From positions 1 to 52,858 of IMG/VR virus record IMGVR_UViG_3300032213_003065: 52,858 nucleotides of DNA; one strand, given 5' to 3'. Each line of letters starts with the position of its first letter. Position 1 is the stretch's first letter. The notes below the pieces were generated by a model, which searched no databases, was not told the origin of the DNA, and saw nothing but the letters and a program-made list of their open reading frames with translations. This document shows, piece by piece, positions 6,610 through 13,103 of this stretch. The translations under genes and the position numbers were made by a program. The DNA is from a virus.

Positions 6610-6764
6610 GAAGGAGCAACATTGTTATCACTTATCATGAATGGTTTTTCTTCTATATAATCTTCATCAAAACCCCATAACTGAAGTTCACCAAATATAC
6701 CTCCATTTATTATTTCTTCTAATTCTTCAAAAAATTTGTTAAAATCCTTGTTTTTATTTTTCAT
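6591..6764 (-). CDS. hypothetical acidic protein, 57 aa
   Basis: Not recognised. Starts MKNKNKDFNKFFEELEEI, then a Gly/aromatic patch (GGIFGELQLWGFDEDYIEE). Below 60 residues but supported by its own promoter and by the same leader layout as its neighbours. Its last codons include the TTCCCC box of the next promoter. Confidence 0.6.
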   Translation of the reverse strand: MKNKNKDFNKFFEELEEIINGGIFGELQLWGFDEDYIEEKPFMISDNNVAPSSPTLN

Positions 6765-6786
6765 AACTTTTATTTTTTAATTTACT

Positions 6787-6824
6787 TAAATATACGAAAT
6801 TAAACTCTAAACTAATTAGAGGTC
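6787..6824 (-). promoter_or_regulatory. family 1 promoter
   Basis: GACCTC, 23 bases, GTATATTTAAG. It serves the 57-aa gene at 6764. Confidence 0.7.
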
Positions 6825-7024
6825 TTAAACCATTTAGATAATTCCTCTATTGGGAATAGATGTTCTTCATTTTCATCATCTATTATTACAATACAGTCAT
6901 TATCGTTATCATCTATAGTGAGATCAATAATTTCATATTCTTTACCTACAATGAGGGATTCTATACCTGTGCTTCTCATTACACAAGGATCAATTGCTTC
7001 TAATTTTTTTCCAATTTTTATCAT
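6812..7024 (-). CDS. hypothetical protein, 70 aa
   Basis: Not recognised at family level. The pattern GKKLEAIDPCVM..VGKEYEIIDLTIDDND..CIVIIDDENEEHLFPIEEL resembles small SH3-like beta barrels common in phages (strand, VGKxY, strand, acidic turn, strand). Binding partner unknown. Confidence 0.65.
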   Translation of the reverse strand: MIKIGKKLEAIDPCVMRSTGIESLIVGKEYEIIDLTIDDNDNDCIVIIDDENEEHLFPIEELSKWFKTSN

Positions 7025-7053
7025 AACTTTTATTTTTTAATTTTTAATTTACT

Positions 7054-7091
7054 TGAATATACGAAATATATTTTACTTACTGTTGGAGGAA
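7054..7091 (-). promoter_or_regulatory. family 1 promoter, altered core
   Basis: TTCCTC, 23 bases, GTATATTCAAG. It serves the gene at 7024. Confidence 0.8.
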
Positions 7092-7345
7092 GGTTTTGGT
7101 TTGTTATCAATTTCACTTGCACGTGAACCTTTAATTAATGAGGTAGGTTTTATAGTATTATTCCATTCCATCATATTTTCATATTCTTCTGTTAAACATT
7201 CAATAGCATAATTTTCATCAATTGGGTCTTCATCTTCAAAATATCCTATATCTTCAACATAATCTTTCCAATTTCTATAACCTATTTCATTTAAAAAAAT
7301 AAATAACTTTGGAAATCTTTTTTTGAATTGATTGTTAGTTAACAT
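7073..7345 (-). CDS. hypothetical protein, 90 aa
   Basis: Not recognised. Basic N-terminus (MLTNNQFKKRFPKLF), acidic middle (EDIGYFEDEDPIDENY), Ser/Pro-rich tail. Predicted soluble. Unlike its neighbours to the left it has a TTTGG-type promoter. Confidence 0.6.
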   Translation of the reverse strand: MLTNNQFKKRFPKLFIFLNEIGYRNWKDYVEDIGYFEDEDPIDENYAIECLTEEYENMMEWNNTIKPTSLIKGSRASEIDNKPKPSSNSK

Positions 7346-7361
7346 ATTTTATTATTTATTA

Positions 7362-7394
7362 TAAATACACAAAATGTATTTTAAATGACCAAAT
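7362..7394 (-). promoter_or_regulatory. family 2 promoter
   Basis: TTTGG, 18 bases, GTGTATTTA. It serves the gene at 7345. The sequence from the box towards the core (TTTTAAATGACCAAATAG on the plus strand) repeats exactly in the tRNA promoter at 7579-7611. Confidence 0.7.
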
Positions 7395-7401
7395 AGAAAA
7401 T

Positions 7402-7417
7402 TTGCTTGTCTTTCCAA
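7402..7417 (-). terminator. short hairpin after the tRNA-like gene
   Basis: GCTTG and CAAGC pair around a 6-base loop, followed on the minus strand by AAATTTTC. It may end the tRNA transcript. Confidence 0.4.
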
Positions 7418-7478
7418 GCTGTCAACTAAAATTTCTTGGTAGTGGCACCTTTACACAGCCAATTAGTTCTACTTGTGA

Positions 7479-7564
7479 TGGTAGTCAGGACAGGAATCGA
7501 ACCTGTATCTACGAGATGGCCAATTCCAGTAACTCGTTGCTCTAACCAATTCCGCCACCTGACT
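7479..7564 (-). tRNA. tRNA-like gene with an enlarged anticodon loop
   Basis: Acceptor arms AGTCAGG and CCTGACT pair perfectly, followed by A and an encoded CCA. The T arm is ACAGG-TTCGATT-CCTGT. The D loop has GGTTA but the D stem keeps only about two pairs. The only possible anticodon stem is ACGAG/CTCGT, enclosing 17 bases instead of 7. Eight bases in that loop (GGAATTGG) repeat the D-region octamer. No standard anticodon can be assigned. It may be a decayed tRNA, one needing processing, or a tRNA mimic. Confidence 0.7.
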
Positions 7565-7578
7565 TATTTCTTATAATA

Positions 7579-7611
7579 TAAATATACAAAATTTATTTTA
7601 AATGACCAAAT
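7579..7611 (-). promoter_or_regulatory. combined family 1 + family 2 promoter for the tRNA-like gene
   Basis: TTTGG, 18 bases, GTATATTTA, with TTCCTA directly beside the TTTGG at 7611-7616. The core ends 15 bases before the tRNA 5' end, a suitable distance for a short leader. Confidence 0.75.
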
Positions 7612-7618
7612 AGGAATA

Positions 7619-8041
7619 TTAAATATCTAATTCGTTTATTTCTTCCAATACAAAGTCATCTTCATTGATCTCAAACGAACCACTTTCCTCCGTTTTAAAC
7701 CAGTTAATTGGTTCATCAATATTCTCCTCATCTTCCTTGAAGAACTTGGAATTTACAACGACTTTACCGTTATCATCCATTCCTTCTAATAGACCTGCGT
7801 TTTCATATAAATTCCATACACGATCTTTCCAAACATCTAATTTAATTCCTTCAACAGTTTGCTTATAACCACCTTCAACTGTTAGTTTAGCTAATTCTAA
7901 TAAAAATTCCTGACATAGTATGTCTAATTCACCTCCTATTGGAAAATTTTCACCATATTTGGTTCTACCATTAGTACCTGCTTTATAAATTGATTTAATT
8001 TGATTGAATTGATCAGTAATTGGTTTAATTTTCTTTGCCAT
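7619..8041 (-). CDS. hypothetical protein, 140 aa
   Basis: Not recognised. Lys-rich start (MAKKIKPITDQFNQIKS), a central helical part (GGELDILCQEFLLELAKLTVEGG) and a very acidic C-terminal tail from about residue 104. Predicted cytosolic. Transcribed towards the tRNA-like gene from its own promoter. Confidence 0.65.
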   Translation of the reverse strand: MAKKIKPITDQFNQIKSIYKAGTNGRTKYGENFPIGGELDILCQEFLLELAKLTVEGGYKQTVEGIKLDVWKDRVWNLYENAGLLEGMDDNGKVVVNSKFFKEDEENIDEPINWFKTEESGSFEINEDDFVLEEINELDI

Positions 8042-8065
8042 TATCTTTATTTTTTATTTATGAAT

Positions 8066-8103
8066 TAAATATACGAACTATTTTTTTGATTAGAGTGAGG
8101 GAA
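8066..8103 (-). promoter_or_regulatory. family 1 promoter
   Basis: TTCCCT, 23 bases, GTATATTTAAT. It serves the 140-aa gene. Confidence 0.75.
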
Positions 8104-8392
8104 GAGCTAAATACTCATTAGTATCTAAAATAACATTGTTTATAAAGTCTTGTAGTTGTTTTTCTAATTCTCTACTTCTTTCATAACCGTTCTCGTTTCT
8201 TACTTTATGAGTAATTATATCAAAATCATTTCTACTCATATCAAATCTATATTCTTCATCATTGTCAATGATTGAAAATGTAAAATAACCATGTCCTTCT
8301 TCATCATTAAAATCATCTCCTATTGTAAAGATATTTTTAACTTGTAAAATAATTTCTTTTGTTAATAATTTTTTCTTTTCTGTTTTTGTCAT
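8090..8392 (-). CDS. hypothetical protein, 100 aa
   Basis: Not recognised. Helical N-terminus (MTKTEKKKLLTKEIILQ), then FNDEEGHGYFTFSIIDNDEEYRF, a likely beta hairpin, then helix. Own promoter; leader ends AAGGTTATG. Confidence 0.6.
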   Translation of the reverse strand: MTKTEKKKLLTKEIILQVKNIFTIGDDFNDEEGHGYFTFSIIDNDEEYRFDMSRNDFDIITHKVRNENGYERSRELEKQLQDFINNVILDTNEYLALPSL

Positions 8393-8413
8393 AACCTTTA
8401 TTTTTAATTTACT

Positions 8414-8451
8414 TAAATATACGAACTATTTTTTTGATTGGATGGGAGGAA
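8414..8451 (-). promoter_or_regulatory. family 1 promoter
   Basis: TTCCTC, 23 bases, GTATATTTAAG. It serves the gene at 8392. The box is the 3' arm of a GAAGAT/ATCTTC hairpin (8449-8463) that covers the upstream gene's stop codon. Confidence 0.85.
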
Positions 8452-8454
8452 GAT

Positions 8455-8628
8455 TTAATCTTCAACATATACATCTTTTATATCACAAAAAGGAAAAAAT
8501 TTATTAAATACCCTCCTTGCTTCATCTTCACTTTTAGCTGTGTGAGTTGATTTGAATTCTTTTCCTTTATGTTCAGGATTTCCTAATGGGGAATTGGTTG
8601 TGTATATAATTATAAATTCTTTGTTCAT
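8455..8628 (-). CDS. hypothetical protein, 57 aa
   Basis: Not recognised. The pattern NKEFIIIYTTNSP..KSTHTAKSEDEARRVFNKFFP..DIKDVYVED fits a small ferredoxin-like beta-alpha-beta fold often seen in phage mini-proteins. It begins 4 bases after the 144-aa gene ends and has no promoter of its own, so the two form an operon. Confidence 0.6.
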   Translation of the reverse strand: MNKEFIIIYTTNSPLGNPEHKGKEFKSTHTAKSEDEARRVFNKFFPFCDIKDVYVED

Positions 8629-8632
8629 TGTC

Positions 8633-9067
8633 TTATTTTTTAACTATAATTAAATAACCTTTATCTACTGATTTGAATTGTTCAATTTTCATTCCTTTAA
8701 ACGAATCATCAAAAGATCCTAGATCTAGATGTTCACATAAATAAGGACCACCTGATGGGTCTATCATATCGATTATATTTGGGTTTGAGTAAACTAATTT
8801 ACCATATTTAGAACATATTTCATGTTTTATATAATTACCATTTGTATCATAAAAACCTTCATGAACTAGTTCTTTAAATTTTTCAATTGGAATTTGCTCA
8901 CTTATATCAGTGGTGTCATTTCTATATGCTTCATAAGCATCTTCGTAAACATTTGGATAGCCCATTCTCATATATGTAAAAGGGCCTTTTATTAAGACAT
9001 TACCATCTTCTGTTTTACTAAAGGTAAATATATTACCGTAACGATTTTTATATTCTATTTTACTCAT
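8633..9067 (-). CDS. hypothetical protein, 144 aa
   Basis: Not recognised. Beta-rich start (NRYGNIFTFSKTEDGNVLIKG), a Tyr-rich acidic middle, and DMIDPSGGPYLCEHLDLG near residue 100, a phrase-like segment suggesting a conserved phage family. First gene of a two-gene operon. Confidence 0.65.
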   Translation of the reverse strand: MSKIEYKNRYGNIFTFSKTEDGNVLIKGPFTYMRMGYPNVYEDAYEAYRNDTTDISEQIPIEKFKELVHEGFYDTNGNYIKHEICSKYGKLVYSNPNIIDMIDPSGGPYLCEHLDLGSFDDSFKGMKIEQFKSVDKGYLIIVKK

Positions 9068-9091
9068 AACTTATTTATTTTATTTATACTT

Positions 9092-9129
9092 TAAATATAC
9101 GAAAGATTATTTTAAACAACCGAGAGACT
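9092..9129 (-). promoter_or_regulatory. family 1-like promoter, weak upstream box
   Basis: AGTCTC, 23 bases, GTATATTTAAAG. It serves the 9067/8628 gene pair. Confidence 0.6.
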
Positions 9130-9499
9130 TTAAATATTTTATACATTCTTTTGTATAATATTGTTGTATATCGTTTGCTTCTATTTCTTGAGGATGATCT
9201 TCATATCCGAATTCTTTTAACAAAGAATAATAATAATTCATTTTTTTATGATGGTTCAATTGTAAATGATGTACATATTCATGTATAATAGTTTCAATTA
9301 AATTCTTTACAGATGGAATATTATATGGGAAAAGAACAATAATTCCTACTCTATATTCTCCAAATCTTGTCTTGTATCTTCTATCAAATATTAAATTAAT
9401 TTCAGGACGTTCTTTACTATCAAATTTCAATTCACAAAAATCAATAACCTTTTCAGGTATTACATCTATTAATTCTAAAACTTTTTCTTTTGATGTCAT
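9107..9499 (-). CDS. putative zinc metallopeptidase, 130 aa
   Basis: An HExxH motif (TIIHEYVHHLQL, about residues 69-80) provides two zinc-binding histidines and a catalytic Glu. A downstream HPQEIEAN (about residue 100) supplies a plausible third ligand Glu, as in gluzincin or SprT-like minimal peptidases. No signal peptide, so it should act in the cytoplasm. The substrate is unknown; single-domain phage peptidases can be host-protein or anti-defence proteases, which is inference. Confidence 0.7.
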   Translation of the reverse strand: MTSKEKVLELIDVIPEKVIDFCELKFDSKERPEINLIFDRRYKTRFGEYRVGIIVLFPYNIPSVKNLIETIIHEYVHHLQLNHHKKMNYYYSLLKEFGYEDHPQEIEANDIQQYYTKECIKYLKSLGCLK

Positions 9500-9516
9500 A
9501 TTTTCTTATTAATACT

Positions 9517-9554
9517 TAAATATACGAAAATAAAAGTACCTCCCAATGAAGGAA
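9517..9554 (-). promoter_or_regulatory. family 1 promoter inside a terminator
   Basis: TTCCTT, 23 bases, GTATATTTAAG. It serves the peptidase. The upstream box sits in the 5' arm of the 9533-9562 hairpin on the minus strand. Confidence 0.75.
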
Positions 9555-9562
9555 GATACTTT
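9533..9562 (-). terminator. strong terminator hairpin
   Basis: A 12-bp stem (AAAGTATCTTCC with GGGAGGTACTTT, G-U pairs allowed) with a 6-base loop, followed by TTATTTTC. It ends the short transcript carrying the 29-aa gene. Confidence 0.75.
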
Positions 9563-9588
9563 CGGTTTATAATTAGTTTGTTGTCGGC

Positions 9589-9678
9589 TTACTTATTTTT
9601 TCGATCCCTTACCCAAAATATTAATGTAATAAATGTTATAATTAGTATTGATATTATTTCCTTAATTTTAAATTCCAT
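9589..9678 (-). CDS. membrane micropeptide, 29 aa
   Basis: MEFKIKEIISILIITFITLIF is one membrane-spanning helix, followed by a basic tail (WVRDRKNK). It has a consensus promoter upstream and a terminator downstream, a complete transcription unit for a very small protein, which supports it being real. Confidence 0.55.
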   Translation of the reverse strand: MEFKIKEIISILIITFITLIFWVRDRKNK

Positions 9679-9698
9679 TATTTTATTTTTAATTTACT

Positions 9699-9736
9699 TA
9701 AATATACGAATCAAATTTTAAATTACAACAGAGGAA
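9699..9736 (-). promoter_or_regulatory. family 1 promoter
   Basis: TTCCTC, 23 bases, GTATATTTAAG. It serves the 29-aa membrane peptide. Confidence 0.85.
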
Positions 9737-9752
9737 AATATAAATTAATTTA

Positions 9753-10301
9753 TTACTTTATATCTTTTGTAGAATTCATTAAGTTTTTAACATTTTCCCT
9801 ACAAAACCCTTCTTTTTCTCTTGTTATAAATTCATATATTATCCCGGTTAATTCTGAAGGTTTAGTAAATACTTGAACCAGACCAGGACATCTTAATGGT
9901 TCATCTGTTGTAAATTCAACATAACCTAATTCCTTAAGTTCATTCATTTTATCTTCAACCGAATCTACTTGATAAGCTAAGTGATGGATGCCTCCTATGT
10001 TACCTCTTTCCTCTACCCATTTTTCAACAATAGATCCTTGAGAACCATCTGAAATAAAAATTTCAGGTGCCATATGGTAATTTATAAGTTCACCTCCAAA
10101 GTATGTTTCTGTTAACCAAGGATTGTTATTAAGTTGTTCTGGTGGAAGTAATACTAAACATTTAGCATAACTGCCATCTTCAAATTGAATGTCAAATCCA
10201 TCAGGTAAATCCTCAGCAATTCTATAACCAAATGATTTTATAAAAAAATGTGCTGTTTTAAATCTGTCTTTAACTCTGTATGCTATGTGATCTAATCTCA
10301 T
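9753..10301 (-). CDS. VOC (glyoxalase-fold) protein, 182 aa
   Basis: Two VOC half-domains. The first opens LDHIAYRVKDRFKTAHFF (His4); the second opens GGIHHLAYQVDSVEDKMNEL (about residue 103) and ends GIIYEFITR. The His/His/Glu pattern suits a divalent metal. The layout resembles 4-hydroxyphenylpyruvate dioxygenase-like or glyoxalase-type proteins, but the substrate cannot be told. It lies 12 bases after thymidylate synthase in the same operon, so a nucleotide-linked role is possible. Confidence 0.7.
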   Translation of the reverse strand: MRLDHIAYRVKDRFKTAHFFIKSFGYRIAEDLPDGFDIQFEDGSYAKCLVLLPPEQLNNNPWLTETYFGGELINYHMAPEIFISDGSQGSIVEKWVEERGNIGGIHHLAYQVDSVEDKMNELKELGYVEFTTDEPLRCPGLVQVFTKPSELTGIIYEFITREKEGFCRENVKNLMNSTKDIK

Positions 10302-10313
10302 AATAAATGTAAT

Positions 10314-11621
10314 TTAATTTGATAAAGGGGCTTTAATTGTTGGGTGTGATTGATAGTTTTCTATAATAAAACAATTAGGTGACCATATATGTAAATTATC
10401 AAGTATAGATATTTTTTTACCAATTGCTGGTTCAAAAATGTTTAGTGTTGGTAATGGATATGGTTCTCTTGTTCTACGAGGTACTCCAAAATCATCTAAA
10501 CAGGACATTTTACCATCATCACTCCAAACTGGAGTGTTTGGAAAATTAGGTAAATTAACTATACCACTACTAAATTCATTTTGTATTTCCTCAGAAACCA
10601 TATTAAGTCGTTCCTCTAATGTATAATCTCTACCAATTTGTTCTTTAGCTTGTTCAATATGGTTAAGATAAAGGTGTGTGTCGCCCAAGTTACCAATCAA
10701 TTCATCAGGAACCATATTCACTTCTCTAGCAATGATTTCTAATAATAAAGCATAACTAGCAATGTTGAATGGTAAACCTAAGAATGTATCTACTGAACGT
10801 TGATTCCACATTAAAGAGATTGCTCTGGTTGGAATGTTTAAGTCACTTAATAAATCATGTCTTTCTACATCATCAGGTCTTTGGTCTATGCCTCCAGTGT
10901 AAATTGGGTTATTAAAAGAGTGTGTATATAAGTCTTGTCTAATTTCTTTATTGATTTTATCTGCCAATAATAATCTTTCTTCCAAACTCAATTCTCTTGT
11001 ATAAACTTGAAATCCATAATGACAAGGTGGAAGAACCATTTGGTCTAATTCACCTACATTCCAAGCATTAACCATTAATCGTCTTGAGTCTGGGTTTGTT
11101 TTTAGGTCGTTGATTAGGTTTGCGATTTGGTCTATTCCCCAAGTATGATTAGGATTTACAGACCAATCTCTCCATTGTGACCCGTAAATTTTTCCTAATT
11201 CACCCCACGTTTTAGCAAATTCATCAATAGTTTTAATTCTTTCAATAAACTCTTCTTTAGTAAACAATCTTTTATCGGGATGTAAATCTAATCTTGTATA
11301 TAACTCAAAATTAACTGGGTCAATTGGATTACCCCAATGTGTTACATATCTCTTATACGCATCACCATCCCAAATGTGACAATTGTTATCAACAAGGAAC
11401 TTAATGTTTGTATCACCACGTAAGAACCATAGTAATTCAGTCACCATTGTCTTCCAAGCCATTTTCTTGGAAGTTAACAATGGAAACCCATCTTTCATGT
11501 TATGCCTAATTTGTCTACCAAATACACTTATAGTCCCAGTTCCTGTTCTATCTGTTTTAGTTACCCCATTATCCAAGATATCTTGAAGTAGTTGTTGATA
11601 TTGTTTATCTAATTTATTCAT
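10314..11621 (-). CDS. thyA: thymidylate synthase, long form, 435 aa
   Basis: Converts dUMP to dTMP with methylene-tetrahydrofolate, supplying dTMP for phage DNA synthesis. Seen: RTGTGT near residue 25, catalytic Cys200 in LPPCHYGFQVY, the QRSVDTFLGLPFNIASYALL nucleotide-binding block with the dUMP-binding Asn, GDTHLYLNH, and HPTIKAPLSN at the C-terminus. It is far longer than the usual roughly 265 residues. Extra segments of about 50 residues follow the catalytic Cys, and about 60 more precede the C-terminal strand. The keeping of Asn argues against dCMP hydroxymethylase. Start overlaps the previous stop (TAATG). Confidence 0.93.
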   Translation of the reverse strand: MNKLDKQYQQLLQDILDNGVTKTDRTGTGTISVFGRQIRHNMKDGFPLLTSKKMAWKTMVTELLWFLRGDTNIKFLVDNNCHIWDGDAYKRYVTHWGNPIDPVNFELYTRLDLHPDKRLFTKEEFIERIKTIDEFAKTWGELGKIYGSQWRDWSVNPNHTWGIDQIANLINDLKTNPDSRRLMVNAWNVGELDQMVLPPCHYGFQVYTRELSLEERLLLADKINKEIRQDLYTHSFNNPIYTGGIDQRPDDVERHDLLSDLNIPTRAISLMWNQRSVDTFLGLPFNIASYALLLEIIAREVNMVPDELIGNLGDTHLYLNHIEQAKEQIGRDYTLEERLNMVSEEIQNEFSSGIVNLPNFPNTPVWSDDGKMSCLDDFGVPRRTREPYPLPTLNIFEPAIGKKISILDNLHIWSPNCFIIENYQSHPTIKAPLSN

Positions 11622-12043
11622 TATTTAATAATTTTTAAATTCATAATCGGATGTATTTCCGTAATATTATGACCTTTATCAAAAACATAAGGACCTTCAA
11701 TTTTTATACTATCACCTTCTTTAGGTAATGTTATTTCATTTTTATAAAACCAACAAATTGGAAATACTGATGGTACAGCACATACAATTTCACCTACCAT
11801 ACATCCATTTTCATCTTTATAGTTATTTTTTACCAATAATGAACTATCACCTATCTTTAATCTTATATGTATATCACCATCAATATCCGATTCAATTTTA
11901 TCCACTTTACCCACTAATACTTTACTACTATCTAATAAAACTAGTCTTTCGGGATGATGAACTCTATTACATGGGCAATCTTTTATCGACACTAAACCTA
12001 ATAAAAATATAATCGATAATGTAACTAATAATGTTGTTTTCAT
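11621..12043 (-). CDS. exported or membrane-anchored protein, 140 aa
   Basis: N-terminal hydrophobic segment (LLVTLSIIFLLGLVSI) followed by CPCNRVHHPERL, then a probable OB-like beta domain (GKVDKIESDIDGDIHIRLKIGD) and YVFDKGHNITEIHPI near the C-terminus. His residues in both segments hint at metal binding. It is translationally coupled to thyA through TAATG although it is predicted to leave the cytoplasm. Confidence 0.65.
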   Translation of the reverse strand: MKTTLLVTLSIIFLLGLVSIKDCPCNRVHHPERLVLLDSSKVLVGKVDKIESDIDGDIHIRLKIGDSSLLVKNNYKDENGCMVGEIVCAVPSVFPICWFYKNEITLPKEGDSIKIEGPYVFDKGHNITEIHPIMNLKIIK

Positions 12044-12062
12044 ATTATTTATTTTTATAATA

Positions 12063-12100
12063 TAAATATACGAAAAATTATATTAAATCCAAAAGAGGAA
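12063..12100 (-). promoter_or_regulatory. combined promoter for the thyA operon
   Basis: TTCCTC at the family 1 spacing and TTTTGG next to it (17 bases from the core), then GTATATTTA. Drives 12043, thyA and the VOC gene. Confidence 0.75.
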
Positions 12101-12295
12101 TTAAATATTTTCCCCAATTTTTTTAATTTTATATCTGTAACCTGAATCAGAATTTACTTCAAATCTAGCTCTCATTTCTTCAGCTTCTTCAACTGTAGTG
12201 TATTCCAATACATCACCATGAGTGTCTAAAATTACAACAGGTAATTCCTTATCTGATTTTTGGTCTTTAATTAGTTTGATGATAATATAACTCAT
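12101..12295 (-). CDS. hypothetical protein, 64 aa
   Basis: Not recognised. MSYIIIKLIKDQKSDKELPV then TTVEEAEEMRARFEV fits a small beta-alpha-beta fold. An in-frame upstream Met at 12361 would overlap the lipoprotein gene; the ATG at 12295, 3 bases after that gene's stop, is preferred. Forms an operon with it. Confidence 0.65.
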   Translation of the reverse strand: MSYIIIKLIKDQKSDKELPVVILDTHGDVLEYTTVEEAEEMRARFEVNSDSGYRYKIKKIGENI

Positions 12296-12297
12296 TT

Positions 12298-12477
12298 TTA
12301 TTTTCTTTTTAATGTTACAATTATAAATGTATCTTGTTGAGTTGATACAACATATCTCCAACCTCTTTTAGTCATGTATTTTACATCACTATCAAATGTT
12401 TGTTCTGTTGTTTGTATATAAATTTCTTTACCTGACCCACAACTATACATTAGTGCTAATAATAATAATTTTTTCAT
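12298..12477 (-). CDS. putative lipoprotein, 59 aa
   Basis: A basic start and short hydrophobic stretch end in a lipobox-like LMYSC followed by GSGKE (Cys13). Lipid attachment at this Cys would tether the 47-residue mature protein to the envelope. Small phage lipoproteins often block superinfection or aid lysis; neither is shown here. No clear promoter of either family lies upstream. Confidence 0.6.
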   Translation of the reverse strand: MKKLLLLALMYSCGSGKEIYIQTTEQTFDSDVKYMTKRGWRYVVSTQQDTFIIVTLKRK

Positions 12478-12540
12478 GATCTTTATTTTAATTTTGTATA
12501 TACGTATTTAGGGAGTGTGGTGGGTATGTGAAGGCAAAAT

Positions 12541-12687
12541 TCAATTTTCTTTTAACCATTTTTTATCTTTTCTTGAATATATTTTTCCATCACCATGATC
12601 TTTTTGGAGCATTTTTCTTCTTATTATTTGAGCTATTTGACCTGCTTCTTTACTTCTTCTTTTATTTTTTACCTTTTTCTTTTTCAT
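12541..12687 (-). CDS. basic protein, 48 aa
   Basis: Not recognised. MKKKKVKNKRRSKEAGQIAQ and many later Lys and Arg make it a candidate nucleic-acid binder. A weak promoter core lies just upstream (12692-12700). Confidence 0.5.
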   Translation of the reverse strand: MKKKKVKNKRRSKEAGQIAQIIRRKMLQKDHGDGKIYSRKDKKWLKEN

Positions 12688-12691
12688 AACT

Positions 12692-12729
12692 TGAATATAC
12701 GAAGAATTTTTTTGTTATTCAATAAGGTC
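12692..12729 (-). promoter_or_regulatory. weak family 1-like promoter
   Basis: GTATATTCA core at 12692-12700 with GACCTT in the upstream position. Serves the 48-aa basic protein if real. Confidence 0.4.
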
Positions 12730-13038
12730 TAATATCCATTCTAAAAAAAATATTCTTTGTGATTCAATACATTCAATCTTACCATTTTTATGATAAATTG
12801 TTTTATAATAATATGTTGGGGTTTTTTGGATTAGAACTCTTTGATTTTTTGTGTATAACATAGTTTCACTATAATTTTCATTACCATCAACCCACATTGC
12901 ATTTACTTTACATAATGTGTCATCAATAACAATGTTTCCTAATCCATTAAATCTCCATTCAACTATGTTTAATTTTAATTTTGGTTTTTGAGAAAATGAA
13001 AATAGAGGTAATAATAAAATTAATATAAACTTTCCCAT
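12715..13038 (-). CDS. exported protein, 107 aa
   Basis: Signal peptide MGKFILILLLPLFSFSQ with the SFSQ end typical of flavobacterial secreted proteins. Mature domain is beta-rich (NGLGNIVIDDTLCKVNAMWV, TYYYKTIYHKNGKIECIES). Function unknown. It is the last gene before its promoterless junction with the strong terminator at 13058. Confidence 0.65.
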   Translation of the reverse strand: MGKFILILLLPLFSFSQKPKLKLNIVEWRFNGLGNIVIDDTLCKVNAMWVDGNENYSETMLYTKNQRVLIQKTPTYYYKTIYHKNGKIECIESQRIFFLEWILDLIE

Positions 13039-13057
13039 AAATTTTTTTTAAATAAAT

Positions 13058-13081
13058 AAAGGGTCAATTTCTTGACCCTTT
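13058..13081 (-). terminator. intrinsic terminator
   Basis: Perfect 10-bp stem AAAGGGTCAA / TTGACCCTTT with a 4-base loop, followed by ATTTATTT on the minus strand. Ends the transcript of the HTH gene at 13104. Confidence 0.8.
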
Positions 13082-13103
13082 TATTTGTTGACTTTAGAAT
13101 ATC

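Noticed and set aside
7381-7478. Second tRNA next to the tRNA-like gene
   Set aside because: There are short stems, but no acceptor pairing or T-loop TTCGA signature was found.
10314-11621. dCMP or dUMP hydroxymethylase instead of thymidylate synthase
   Set aside because: The dUMP-binding Asn in LGLPFNIASYA is kept, whereas dCMP hydroxymethylases change it to Asp. No other hypermodification gene of that pathway is present.
12296-12361. Upstream start at 12361 for the 64-aa gene
   Set aside because: It would run through the end of the lipoprotein gene and adds a Cys/Asn-rich stretch. The ATG at 12295 follows that stop by 3 bases.
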